A stretch of 50,870 nt of DNA from Planctomycetota bacterium (GTDB taxonomy: Bacteria; Planctomycetota; PLA2). This document shows positions 40,874-49,158 of this stretch, one piece after another. The stretch lies in contig JAPUHK010000196.1 of NCBI GenBank assembly GCA_027297745.1, forward strand, positions 1 through 50,870. The letters run 5' to 3'. Made by a program: the position numbers and the translations under genes. The notes beneath the pieces were generated by a model. It saw only the letters and a program-made list of their open reading frames with translations. It did no database searches and was not told where the DNA came from. Numbering within the stretch: the stretch's first letter is position 1; each line of letters opens with the position of its first letter.

Positions 40874-41314
40874 ATGCCGCGAATCGCCTTGGCGCTGCTC
40901 CTCCTGGTGTCGGCTTGCGGGCACGGCCCGGGCCGGTTCGTGGCACCCTTCGACACGGGCCAGCAGGTGCACTTCATCGTCGGGATCAAGGAGCCGCCGC
41001 TGAATCCGGTCGAGATCGAGGCCGTCTGCACCGCCGGGACCTACAGCGTCAAGGGTCCCGTCCGCACGCTGGCGAGCGGGCCCTTCAAGGGGTTCGAGGT
41101 GGCCACGCTGGAGGTGCCCACGGGCATCTACACGCTCTCCATCTGGGACGAGCGCACCAAGGCTGCGGGCAGCACGGAGGCACGCATCGGCCAGGAAACC
41201 TGGGCCGTGCTGCGCCTCGACCCGAAGACGCTGAAGGGTTCTCTCAAGGTGTTCGAGGAGGATCCCTTCGACTACGTCGGGCGCTGGCAGCCCCTGCTCC
41301 GCGTGCCTGATTGA
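40874..41314 (+). CDS. Small lipoprotein of unknown function
   Basis: The 146-residue protein has a lipoprotein signal (MPRIALALLLLVSAC, lipobox VSAC). The mature part is beta-rich with VHFIVGIKEPPLNPVEIEAVC and VPTGIYTLSIWDERTKAAG, probably an immunoglobulin-like or small beta-sandwich domain. The family is unknown. It overlaps the next gene, a polytopic membrane protein, by TTGA, so the two probably act together at the envelope. Confidence 0.75.
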   Translation: MPRIALALLLLVSACGHGPGRFVAPFDTGQQVHFIVGIKEPPLNPVEIEAVCTAGTYSVKGPVRTLASGPFKGFEVATLEVPTGIYTLSIWDERTKAAGSTEARIGQETWAVLRLDPKTLKGSLKVFEEDPFDYVGRWQPLLRVPD

Positions 41315-42654
41315 TCCGCCCGGACCTCAGCATCCGGCGGCTGCTCCCGATCTGGGCGCCGCTGGCCCTCACATTCCTCCTCATCTCGGGATCGACGCCC
41401 GTGGTGAACGCGTCGATCAACCGGTTGCCCACGGCCACGCGGCTGGAAGACCTGGCCGCCTTCGGCGTGCTGCTCAGGCTGGTCATCTTCCTGCACAGCC
41501 CGTTGTTCGTCGTGCGCGAGATCGTCATCAAGCTCACCGTGGACCGGGCGGGCTGGCGCCGTGCCTTCGTGTTCTGCGTCGCAACCGGCATTGTCATGGC
41601 CGGCATCGAGCTCGTGCTGGCGCTGACGCCGCTGGGCCGCGCGGTGCTCGACAAGCTGACGAACGAGCCCGAGTTGGCTGCGCGCGCTCACCGCGCCCTG
41701 CTGGCGGTCAGCCCCGTCCCCGTGCTGATCGCGGTACGCGGCTTCTACCAGGCCCAGCAGATCCGGGTCGACGACACGCTGTTCGTGGGCCTGGGCACGC
41801 TCGCGCGCCTGATCTTCGTCGCCGTTTTCGGGCTCCACATCGCTCCCGCGCTCGGGATCGAGGGCACGGTCATGGGGGGGCTGGCGCTGTCGCTGGGCCT
41901 GGCGGTGGAGACGCTGTGGGCGGTGCTGCGCGCGCGCACACTCGCGCGCCCGCCGGAGCGCGCGCCCGCCGGCACGCGGCGCCTGGGCCTGGCCGGCTTC
42001 GCCCTGCCGCTGATGTTCGCCAACATGCTCAGCGTCACGCCGCAGCTGCTCTACCTGAAGATCGCCGGCCGCGTGCAGGACCCGGACGTCTCGCTCGGTG
42101 CGCTCCAGGAGGCGGTTTCGCTCCAGTGGCTGTTCACCTCGAGCACATTGGCGCTGTCCGCGCTGGCTACCGCGAAGGTGCACCGGCCGGGAGACGGAAA
42201 GGCGATGCTCCGTTTCGGCCTGGTCGTGGGCATGGCGCTCAGCGTGCTGCTGGTGTTGGTCGTTTTCACGCCCTTGCGCAGCTGGTTCCTTACCAGCGTG
42301 CTCGGACAGCGCAACGCGGACGTGCGCGAAGCCGTGCGCGTGGCCCTGATGCTCGGTGCGTGGATGCCGCTCTTGATGGCCGTGCGTTTCACGCTGCGCG
42401 GCGTGCTCATCGCCCGCGGCCTCAGCAAGCCGATCTCGGTCGCCATGGTCAGCTCGCTCTTGTTGTTGTCGCTGTCGCTCGTGTTCGAGCTGCCGCCGCA
42501 CACCGCGAACGGCGCCTTCAACGCCTACGTGTGGTGGAACGCGGCGCTTCTGTTGGAGCTCGGGATCCTGGCCCGGGCCGCCGTGCGTTCGGGACGCCCG
42601 GGCGGGGGCCTCCCGCCGCCGCCCAAGACCCCGGCCGAGATGGCCGTGGGGTAG
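41311..42654 (+). CDS. Polytopic membrane protein, MATE/Ank-like flippase fold suspected
   Basis: The 447-residue protein has about 12 hydrophobic segments. The beginning, LLPIWAPLALTFLLISGSTPVVNASINRL, and the inner repeats around residues 225-330 (FALPLMFANMLSVTPQLLYL) resemble the MOP superfamily (MATE, MurJ) and the Ank family of transporters. It should move a small molecule or lipid-linked product across the inner membrane; the substrate is unknown. The TTG start overlaps the stop of the lipoprotein gene. Confidence 0.72.
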   Translation: MIRPDLSIRRLLPIWAPLALTFLLISGSTPVVNASINRLPTATRLEDLAAFGVLLRLVIFLHSPLFVVREIVIKLTVDRAGWRRAFVFCVATGIVMAGIELVLALTPLGRAVLDKLTNEPELAARAHRALLAVSPVPVLIAVRGFYQAQQIRVDDTLFVGLGTLARLIFVAVFGLHIAPALGIEGTVMGGLALSLGLAVETLWAVLRARTLARPPERAPAGTRRLGLAGFALPLMFANMLSVTPQLLYLKIAGRVQDPDVSLGALQEAVSLQWLFTSSTLALSALATAKVHRPGDGKAMLRFGLVVGMALSVLLVLVVFTPLRSWFLTSVLGQRNADVREAVRVALMLGAWMPLLMAVRFTLRGVLIARGLSKPISVAMVSSLLLLSLSLVFELPPHTANGAFNAYVWWNAALLLELGILARAAVRSGRPGGGLPPPPKTPAEMAVG

Positions 42655-42674
42655 GGGACGCCGCTCTGCGTGCT

Positions 42675-42735
42675 CGTTCCCGTGCTCGTGCTCGCAGACA
42701 CCTGAGAGTCCCCGGCGAGCACGAGATCGAGAACG
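42675..42735. repeat. CGTGCTCG-word inverted repeat between convergent genes
   Basis: The arms 42675-42695 and 42715-42735 are reverse complements at 18 of 21 positions with a 19-base loop. They fill the gap between the convergent transporter and hydrolase genes, so the structure may terminate both transcripts. Confidence 0.75.
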
Positions 42736-43437
42736 TTAGGACAAGAAACCCAACACCACCTCCGCCAGCCGCTGGAGGTCGGCCGAGTCCGGAGCCTGGT
42801 TGCCGATGCGCCGGCTGAAAAAGTGGTTCACGCCGTCGATCACCACTGGCTCGATGCCGAGCGAGCGCAGCTTGTCGGCCTCGAACAGCGGATCGCTGCC
42901 GCCGGCCACGACCAGCAGCGGGCACGGGCAGCTCTGCAGGCGCTCGAGGTCGATGGCGGGCTTGTAGATCTCGCCGGCGATGCGGCGGCCGAGGATCAGA
43001 TTGCTCATGGCCGACGGGTTGGCGGGGAGCCGCGTGGGCAGTCCCACCAGCACCGCCTTCTCTATGCCGCCGCCGCCTTCCGTCTCCGTGAGCGCGTGCA
43101 GCGTGGTGCGCGCTCCGAAGCTGTAGCCGACCACGCGCACGGATTGCGTGCCCAGGTAGTCGACCGCGCCCAGCAGGTCGGCGACCGGCAGCGGCGACTT
43201 GTGCGTGAGCCGTCCGCCGGAACCGCCCACGCCGCGAAAGTGATAGCGCAACGATGAAAACCCCGCCGCTCCGCCGGCCTCCCACAAGCTCTGCACCACC
43301 GGGTGGTGCATGTCGCCGCCGTGCAGCGGATGGGGGTGGCTGATCACGAGCCCGGCACCGGAGCCGTCGAGCAAACGCCCCTCCAACAGGAGGCCGGGTT
43401 CGCCACGCGCGGGAAACGAGACCGCGCGCCCGCTCAC
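42736..43437 (-). CDS. Alpha/beta hydrolase
   Basis: The 233-residue protein has ISHPHPLHGGDMHHPVV (oxyanion region), FSSLRYHFRGVGGSGGR, nucleophile motif GYSFGA, GGSDPLF (acid) and DGVNHFF (histidine). This arrangement resembles small hydrolases of the dienelactone-hydrolase/YqiA-like type acting on esters. No signal peptide. The GTG start overlaps the parA stop (GTGA). Confidence 0.85.
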   Translation of the reverse strand: MSGRAVSFPARGEPGLLLEGRLLDGSGAGLVISHPHPLHGGDMHHPVVQSLWEAGGAAGFSSLRYHFRGVGGSGGRLTHKSPLPVADLLGAVDYLGTQSVRVVGYSFGARTTLHALTETEGGGGIEKAVLVGLPTRLPANPSAMSNLILGRRIAGEIYKPAIDLERLQSCPCPLLVVAGGSDPLFEADKLRSLGIEPVVIDGVNHFFSRRIGNQAPDSADLQRLAEVVLGFLS

Positions 43438-44282
43438 GCGACTTCGGGGGCTGCCGGCTCCTCAGGCGCGGCCGGATCCTCGTGCGACGCGTGGATGTGC
43501 GTGATGGGCTTGGTGGCCGCGGCGGGCATCGCCTCGACCTCTTGCGCAAGCCGCTCGTAGTCCTGTGCGCCGAGCGAATCCGCCGCGTACGCGAAGATCG
43601 ACTTGCCGTGGCTCGGAGCCTCGGCCAGGCGCACGTTGTTGCGGATCTTGGTCGTGAACACGTAGGAGCCGAAGTGCCGCTTGATCTCCTCCGTCACTTC
43701 CCGCGCCAGCAACGTGCCGCTGCGGTACAGCGTGGGGATGATGCCGGTCACGCGCAGGAGCGGGTTCAGCCGCCGGCGGATCAGCGTGACCACCTCTACG
43801 AGCCGGCCCATGCCGCGCAGCGCCAGGAACTCCGTCTGCAGGGGGATGAAGATCTCCCGCACGGCGCACAACGCGTTGATCGTGAGCAGGCCGAGGGACG
43901 GCGGGCAATCGATCAGCACATAGTCGTACGGCTCCTCTTCCAGGTAGCCGTGGAGCGCGTCTTTCAGCAGGGACTCCCGTCCGATGGCCGAAGCCAGCTC
44001 CATCTCGGCGCCGGCCAGCTCCAGATCGCTCGGCACCAGCGCCAGGTTGGGCTCGGCGGTGGTGCGCACGGCCTCGCGGAGCGGCATGCCCCCTGTGAGC
44101 ACCTGGTAGATGGACGTGCCTTCCCCCAGCTCGAAGCCGAGGTGGACGGTGAGGCAGGCCTGCGGATCGATGTCCAACAGCAGGACACGGCGCCCCCGGC
44201 GAGCCAGCGCGGCCGCAAGGTTCATCACCGTCGTCGTCTTACCCACCCCGCCCTTGTGGTTGCAAATCGCGACGAGGCGCAC
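43434..44282 (-). CDS. ParA/Soj-family ATPase
   Basis: The 282-residue protein has the deviant Walker A ICNHKGGVGKTTTVMNLAAALA, LLLDIDPQACLTVHLGF, YDYVLIDCPPSLGLLTINAL and IPLQTEFLALRGMGRL, standard for Soj/ParA ATPases that position chromosomes or large protein cargo by moving on DNA. A Pro/Ala/Glu-rich tail follows. No parB is adjacent and no parS-like palindrome was seen, so it may serve another cargo. The GTG start is supported by the TAGACT box 7 bases upstream; a longer frame from 44447 would include repeat sequence. Confidence 0.92.
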   Translation of the reverse strand: MRLVAICNHKGGVGKTTTVMNLAAALARRGRRVLLLDIDPQACLTVHLGFELGEGTSIYQVLTGGMPLREAVRTTAEPNLALVPSDLELAGAEMELASAIGRESLLKDALHGYLEEEPYDYVLIDCPPSLGLLTINALCAVREIFIPLQTEFLALRGMGRLVEVVTLIRRRLNPLLRVTGIIPTLYRSGTLLAREVTEEIKRHFGSYVFTTKIRNNVRLAEAPSHGKSIFAYAADSLGAQDYERLAQEVEAMPAAATKPITHIHASHEDPAAPEEPAAPEVA

Positions 44283-44289
44283 GGGACTC

Positions 44290-44295
44290 AGTCTA
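44290..44295 (-). promoter_or_regulatory. -10 box TAGACT, leaderless-type
   Basis: TAGACT on the minus strand ends 7 bases before the GTG at 44282, the same box and spacing as at 373-378. Confidence 0.5.
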
Positions 44296-44366
44296 GGGCG
44301 AAACGACGACGGGATGAGGGAAAGCCAGCGGCTCCACCGGTAGGCGTCGCCGCGGGGAGCGGGAGC

Positions 44367-44428
44367 GGGAGGGGGAACGGGAGCGTACGCCGCATGCAAC
44401 GTGAACCATCGTTCCCGTTCCCCCTCCC
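44367..44428. repeat. Inverted repeat of CGGGAGCGGGAACGG words
   Basis: The arms 44367-44385 and 44410-44428 match at 18 of 19 positions around a 24-base loop. One arm is pure purine plus C, the other pyrimidine-rich with CGTTCCCGTTCCCC. It lies between truD and parA, both on the minus strand. Confidence 0.8.
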
Positions 44429-44448
44429 GGTGCGCGCTCGCGAGCACG

Positions 44449-45648
44449 CTAGGCCTTCAGCAGCTCGGCCAGCACGGAAGTGGCGAACGATCCCGACGGA
44501 AGCACGAAACGGACCACGTACGAGGACGCATCGGCACCCGGCTCGAGCGCCACCTCCTTCAGCGGGACGCGCAGGGGGCGCCGGGCGCCTCTCAGGGACA
44601 CCCCCGTGCCGGTGTCGAAGTCTTCCGGCTGGAGGCCGGTCGCCGCAAGCACCGCCCGTTCGCGCTCCCCGGGCGCTCCCCCCGCCAGATCGGTGCGCGT
44701 GCCGTACATCGGGCCCGAAGGCGAGATCTCGAGGCTGCGGCAGCGGGGCTGCTCCGGCTCGGGATCCGTCACCTCGAAGACGGCGCCGTTGCGGTGCAGG
44801 TAGGCCAGGTCTCCCGGCTCCAGACGGTCGATGCGGTCGACCCGCTCCTCCAGCAGCCCGTTGAACAGGGAGGACTGGTAGCTGGATCCGAACATGCGCC
44901 GCATACGCTTCGGAACGGCGAAGAAGGCGCGCTCCGGATCTTTGAAGCGCAGCAGCGCCCCGAGCGCCTTCTTCTCGGCCCGATAGCGCATGGGCATGGC
45001 CTCGAAGGCCTGGCCGTGCCGCCCCTGGTCGTAGAGCTCGCGCGCGCGGCACAGGTCCTGGTCGAACTCGCGCGGCGAGGGTCCGCCGAGCAGGTGATCG
45101 AGGAACGCCGGGTAGTCCTTGCGCAGCATGGCTTCTCCGCACAGGTGGCTCGTCAGGCGGACGCCGAAGCGCTGCGCGCCGAAGTAGTTGGGTACGCCCC
45201 GCGTGACCAGCTGCTCCAGGATGGGCGCGGCACGTTCCCGGGCGTCCTCGCAGGCCTCGCGCACGACGATGCGGAAACGGTTGCCGCGCAGGTGGCCGAT
45301 CTTGAGCCGGTTCCCGTGCCGGCGCACTTCGCCGATGCGCGCGCCCACATCGAGCTCGCGCACCGCCTGCTCCGGAACGCCCTGGACGCACAGCCACTGC
45401 GTGGTGACCGCGCGCGCGTCCTTTAGACCGGCGTAGCTGACCTGGTTCTCGTGCATACCGAGCGCGCGGGCGACGCGTCGCGCCACCTCGAACGTGCTCA
45501 GCTTGCGCTTGAGGATCTGGAAGTAGACGAACTCGCCTTCGCCGCACAGCGGGTAGAGCGGGATCTCCTCAACCCTGAAGTCTTCCGGCGTGACCCGGAT
45601 GCGGCCTCCGGTGCCGGGCAGGTCCCTGGTGAGAGCGGCAAGTTGCAC
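44449..45648 (-). CDS. truD: tRNA pseudouridine(13) synthase
   Basis: The 399-residue protein has RVTPEDFRVEEIPLYPLCGEGEFVYFQILKRKLST near the start, the catalytic SYAGLKDARAVTTQW with its Asp, RLKIGHLRGNRFRIVVRE and PNYFGAQRFG, all TruD hallmarks. TruD makes pseudouridine at position 13 of some tRNAs. A GTG at 45651 is also possible; I prefer the next GTG because it lies 6 bases after a TACACT box, the spacing seen at other leaderless starts here. It is divergent from the cytochrome gene only about 20 bases away. Confidence 0.95.
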   Translation of the reverse strand: MQLAALTRDLPGTGGRIRVTPEDFRVEEIPLYPLCGEGEFVYFQILKRKLSTFEVARRVARALGMHENQVSYAGLKDARAVTTQWLCVQGVPEQAVRELDVGARIGEVRRHGNRLKIGHLRGNRFRIVVREACEDARERAAPILEQLVTRGVPNYFGAQRFGVRLTSHLCGEAMLRKDYPAFLDHLLGGPSPREFDQDLCRARELYDQGRHGQAFEAMPMRYRAEKKALGALLRFKDPERAFFAVPKRMRRMFGSSYQSSLFNGLLEERVDRIDRLEPGDLAYLHRNGAVFEVTDPEPEQPRCRSLEISPSGPMYGTRTDLAGGAPGERERAVLAATGLQPEDFDTGTGVSLRGARRPLRVPLKEVALEPGADASSYVVRFVLPSGSFATSVLAELLKA

Positions 45649-45654
45649 CACCTG

Positions 45655-45664
45655 AGTGTACGAT
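45655..45664. promoter_or_regulatory. Overlapping divergent -10 boxes for truD and the cytochrome
   Basis: TACGAT (45659-45664, plus) ends 7 bases before the ATG at 45672. TACACT (45655-45660, minus) ends 6 bases before the GTG at 45648. The boxes share two bases and leave no room for leaders. Confidence 0.5.
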
Positions 45665-45671
45665 TCCCCCC

Positions 45672-47900
45672 ATGGCGCGCCACGTGCAGCTCTTGTTGCT
45701 CCTGTTCGTGGTCCTGCTCGTAGCGGCCTGGTTCCTCGCGCGCGAGCCGGGGCCGGGGGCGCTGTCCGCCACCTTCGTCTCCTCGGAGAGCTGCCGCCGG
45801 TGTCACGAGCCGCAGTTCGCGACCTGGCGCGGCACCGCGCACGCCGACTCCCTGCGCGACCCCAGTGAGGAGGTGATCGTCGGCCGTTTCGACGGGACGC
45901 CCGTGGACTACCACTTCTACACGGCCACGCCGTACCGCAAGGACGGCGACTGGTACATGCGGATCGAGGGCAAGGACGGGCGCCCCCCGGGCGACCACAA
46001 GGTGGCCCAGGTGGTGGGCAAGAGCTTCGAGCAGACGTACCTGTTCATGGGCGAGAACGGGGAGTGGCGTGTGTTGCCCCTCAGTTGGAGCGTGGAGCGG
46101 CAGCAGTGGGACCACACGCACCTGATCCTCGCGGACATCTCCGGCTCGCGTGGCACGGTGACGGAGGACTTCGATGCCCGCATGGTCGTCTTCAACCAGG
46201 GATGCGGCCAGTGCCACGCGACCGGCTACGACGTCGGCTTCGACCAGAAGACGGGCAAGTACGAGTCCACCTTTCTGGAGGGCGCCGTGGCCTGCGAGTC
46301 GTGCCACGGCCCGGGGTCCGTGCACGTGCAGTGGCACGAAGCGGGGCGCGACACCGGAACGGGATCCGGCTACGAGCGGCCCGCGCAGCTCATCCATCCA
46401 CGCAAAGACCTCGACGCGCGCCGACAGCTCGAGGCCTGCGGCCGCTGCCACTTCCTGCACGAGTGGCGCTACGCCATCGCCCACGACCCGCACGTCGGCT
46501 ACGAGGACATCGCCACGTCGCTCAACTTCGATCAGCGGCGCGGCTTTCACGCCGACGGCAAGATCGCCGGGCTGAACTACCACGGCACGACGCAGTCGCA
46601 GAGCGCGTGCTTTCTGAAGGGCGGCATGGGGTGCTTGGACTGCCACAAGCTGCACGGCGGAAAGCCCTGGGCCCTGCGCTGGCCCGAAAAGAGCGATGCG
46701 CAGTGCACGCAGTGCCACACGGAGGTCGGCGCCGACCCCGCAGCGCACACGCACCACAAGCAGGCCCGCTGCGTGGACTGCCACATGCCGCGCTTTCTGA
46801 CAGGCATCCTGTACTTCATGCGCGACCACATGATCACGAACCCGGAGCCGGAGCTAACCGAGCTCCACGGCGTGGAGAACGTGCCCAACGCCTGCAGCGT
46901 GTGCCACGTCGAGGAGGGCATCGCCTGGGTGCGGGAGCAGCGACAAGAGCTGTGGGGGCCCACGCCGCCGCGCCTCAAACGCGACGTCGGGCTGATGATG
47001 GACCTGCGGCGCGAGCGTGCGCCGGGCGCCCCGCCGGAGGACGTGGTGGCCACCGACCGCCTGATCGAGGTGGCGTTGGATCGCGAGAGCCGCAGCTTCT
47101 TCCGCAACACGGCGGTGGTCGCGCTGACGAGTCGCGGCACGGCCGCCGCGCGCGCGACCATGATCGAGCTACTCGGCGATCCGTCCAGCGCGCTGCGCTC
47201 GCTGGCGCTGCACGCCGTATCGATGGATCCCTATCCGGAGGCGGGACCCGCGCTGCGCCCGCTGTTGAACGACGAGTCGCGTCCGAACCGGGTCGACGCG
47301 GCCGAGGCGCTGGCGCTGACGGGCTGGCGCGGGCGCACGCCCGAGTACGAACGCGCTTACAGGGACGCGTTGCTGAGCCGCGAGCGCCAGCAGGTCTACC
47401 AGCGCGACCGCGTGAAGATGGCGTTGCTGGCCGACGCCACCAGGCGGCCTGAGGAGATGTTGCGGCTGTTCGACGAGCTGCTCTTGTTCACCGACTGGGA
47501 CAGTGCCCGCGGCGACAAGGTCCTCATCTCGCGCATGGCGGCCTTGTACCAGCGGCGCGGCCGTCTACGCATCGAGGCCGGCAAGTTCGAAGAGGCCATG
47601 CAGGACCTCACGCAGGCTGCCCGGCTCGGCGGGAAGCAGTCGCTCTGGCTGTGGAGCGACTCGGCGGAAGCGCTCTACGCGCTCCAGCGCCGGCAGGAGG
47701 CGCTGGCGAACTGGTCGTACGTGCAGGAGGGCGCGCCGCGGGGCAGCCTCGCGCAGCTGCTGGCGACCTACCGCATCGCGCACATGCGCGGCCCGGCCGC
47801 CGTCGAGCGCGCCGCGCTCGAGCGGGCGCAGGAAAGGGAAGCCGGCAATCCGCTCGTGGGCGAGTGGGTGCGCCGCGCACGCCGGGCGTTGCAGCGTTAG
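45672..47900 (+). CDS. Octaheme c-type cytochrome with HEAT/TPR tail
   Basis: The 742-residue protein has an N-terminal signal anchor (LLLLLFVVLLVAAWFLA) and eight CXXCH haem sites, at residues 41, 178, 208, 256, 321, 345, 367 and 408 (CRRCH, CGQCH, CESCH, CGRCH, CLDCH, CTQCH, CVDCH, CSVCH). The haem part ends near 415. The rest is helical, with HEAT-like repeats (RNTAVVALTSRGTAAARATMIELLGD and following, 480-580) and TPR-like helices (650-740). Multihaem proteins of this kind pass electrons across the periplasm; the enzymatic role is not evident. A leaderless start is likely. Confidence 0.9.
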   Translation: MARHVQLLLLLFVVLLVAAWFLAREPGPGALSATFVSSESCRRCHEPQFATWRGTAHADSLRDPSEEVIVGRFDGTPVDYHFYTATPYRKDGDWYMRIEGKDGRPPGDHKVAQVVGKSFEQTYLFMGENGEWRVLPLSWSVERQQWDHTHLILADISGSRGTVTEDFDARMVVFNQGCGQCHATGYDVGFDQKTGKYESTFLEGAVACESCHGPGSVHVQWHEAGRDTGTGSGYERPAQLIHPRKDLDARRQLEACGRCHFLHEWRYAIAHDPHVGYEDIATSLNFDQRRGFHADGKIAGLNYHGTTQSQSACFLKGGMGCLDCHKLHGGKPWALRWPEKSDAQCTQCHTEVGADPAAHTHHKQARCVDCHMPRFLTGILYFMRDHMITNPEPELTELHGVENVPNACSVCHVEEGIAWVREQRQELWGPTPPRLKRDVGLMMDLRRERAPGAPPEDVVATDRLIEVALDRESRSFFRNTAVVALTSRGTAAARATMIELLGDPSSALRSLALHAVSMDPYPEAGPALRPLLNDESRPNRVDAAEALALTGWRGRTPEYERAYRDALLSRERQQVYQRDRVKMALLADATRRPEEMLRLFDELLLFTDWDSARGDKVLISRMAALYQRRGRLRIEAGKFEEAMQDLTQAARLGGKQSLWLWSDSAEALYALQRRQEALANWSYVQEGAPRGSLAQLLATYRIAHMRGPAAVERAALERAQEREAGNPLVGEWVRRARRALQR

Positions 47901-48001
47901 GCTCTACGCCCGTACCCGTTCCTCCCCTTCTCCTGATCTTCCTCCTGCTCCGTGATCGTTCCTGCGCTCGTGCACGGGCACAGAATGCGGGAGGACGAGC
48001 C

Positions 48002-49150
48002 CTACTTCTTCTTGAGCTCGAAGTTCTCGCGGAACTCGTCGATCTGCTTCGCCTTGGTGCGGTGGGCGCTGGCCGTCGAGTAGATCTGGATGCGGTACTG
48101 CCGGTCGTTCTTGCCCTGGATGAACAGGTGCTCGAAGTGCACCACCTGCCCCTTCTTCCCCAGCAGCAAGAGCCTGATGACGGCCTTGGTCATCGGCATC
48201 TTGAACTTCTTGTCCACCTCGGGCTCCTGGTGCTCGGGGTAGCGCTGCAGGAAGTACTTCTCCGTGACCTGGGCCCATTGCTTGATCGTGCGTTGCTGCG
48301 ACTTCGTGCTGTCCGCGTAGATGCGGATCTCCACCTCGGCGCCGCGGTCCTTGCTGGTCAAGCGCATCTTGTACTTGAGCTTGTATCTGGTCGCCTCTTC
48401 GGGGGTGACGGTCTCCATCAGGAAGCCCTTGGGCTTGACGAAGGAGACACGCCAGAAGCCGCCATCGATCTCCTTGCGCCGCAGGAGCTTCGGATCCGGG
48501 CCGCTCTTGCGCTTGCCGCTGTCGCCGCCGCCGGCCACGGGCGGCGCTTCGTCCTTGCTGCCCCTCTTCGACTTCGTCTTGTCCGCCTCTTTGATGAAAC
48601 GGAAGGATTTCAGGATGCCGTCCAGCTCCTCCTGCAGGTCCTCGTCGCGGACGGCCTTGTAGGTGCGGTCGACGTAGATGACGTAGAGGTGCTGGCCGTG
48701 CTTGCAAAACGTGTAGGTGCGGCGCGCTTCGCCCGACTCCCAGTCCCCGGTCACGTCGATCGTCAGGCTCTCGGCGCCGCCGAGCGTGCCCGTCGTCTCT
48801 TTGCGCTCGCGCGTGTTGAGCAGGTGTCCCTCGTAGACGTCGCGCCACTCCTCGGCGAACTTGACGAGCGGCTTCCTGACCCACGAGCGGGCCAGGCCGA
48901 GTGCCGTGACGCGCAGCTCGCCGAAGGCCGCCTGCTCGCCCTGGTTGAGCGCATACTGGGTCAGGACGTACGCGTCGACCCCCTGGTCCGGGTCGGCGGG
49001 CATGATGTCCCAGTCGTCGTTGGGCGTGCGCAGTGCGAAGTTCTTCTCCTCGTTGACGACCTCGGCCCCTTCTTCTTCTTCGTCGAAGGCCGCTTGCATG
49101 CCGACAGCCGGTGCGGCAAGCAGCAGAGTCAGTGCCAGCAGCCTCTTCAT
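48002..49150 (-). CDS. Secreted protein with two PsbP/DcrB-like modules
   Basis: The 382-residue protein has a signal peptide (MKRLLALTLLLAAPAVGMQA), an acidic stretch, and two modules of about 140-150 residues separated by a Lys/Gly-rich linker near residues 190-225. Each starts with a strand then a Pro and an aromatic (FALRTPNDDWD; VSFVKPKGF) and ends with a strand and a helix (YVIYVDRTYKAVRDEDLQEE; RIQIYSTASAHRTKAKQIDE). This resembles the PsbP/Mog1/DcrB fold. Function unknown. It lies 8 bases downstream of a larger protein built the same way. Confidence 0.72.
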   Translation of the reverse strand: MKRLLALTLLLAAPAVGMQAAFDEEEEGAEVVNEEKNFALRTPNDDWDIMPADPDQGVDAYVLTQYALNQGEQAAFGELRVTALGLARSWVRKPLVKFAEEWRDVYEGHLLNTRERKETTGTLGGAESLTIDVTGDWESGEARRTYTFCKHGQHLYVIYVDRTYKAVRDEDLQEELDGILKSFRFIKEADKTKSKRGSKDEAPPVAGGGDSGKRKSGPDPKLLRRKEIDGGFWRVSFVKPKGFLMETVTPEEATRYKLKYKMRLTSKDRGAEVEIRIYADSTKSQQRTIKQWAQVTEKYFLQRYPEHQEPEVDKKFKMPMTKAVIRLLLLGKKGQVVHFEHLFIQGKNDRQYRIQIYSTASAHRTKAKQIDEFRENFELKKK

Positions 49151-49158
49151 GATCGGCC

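Noticed and set aside
43434-44447. Replication origin or parS site at the parA gene
   Set aside because: No parB, dnaA, DnaA-box cluster or parS-like palindrome is present nearby.
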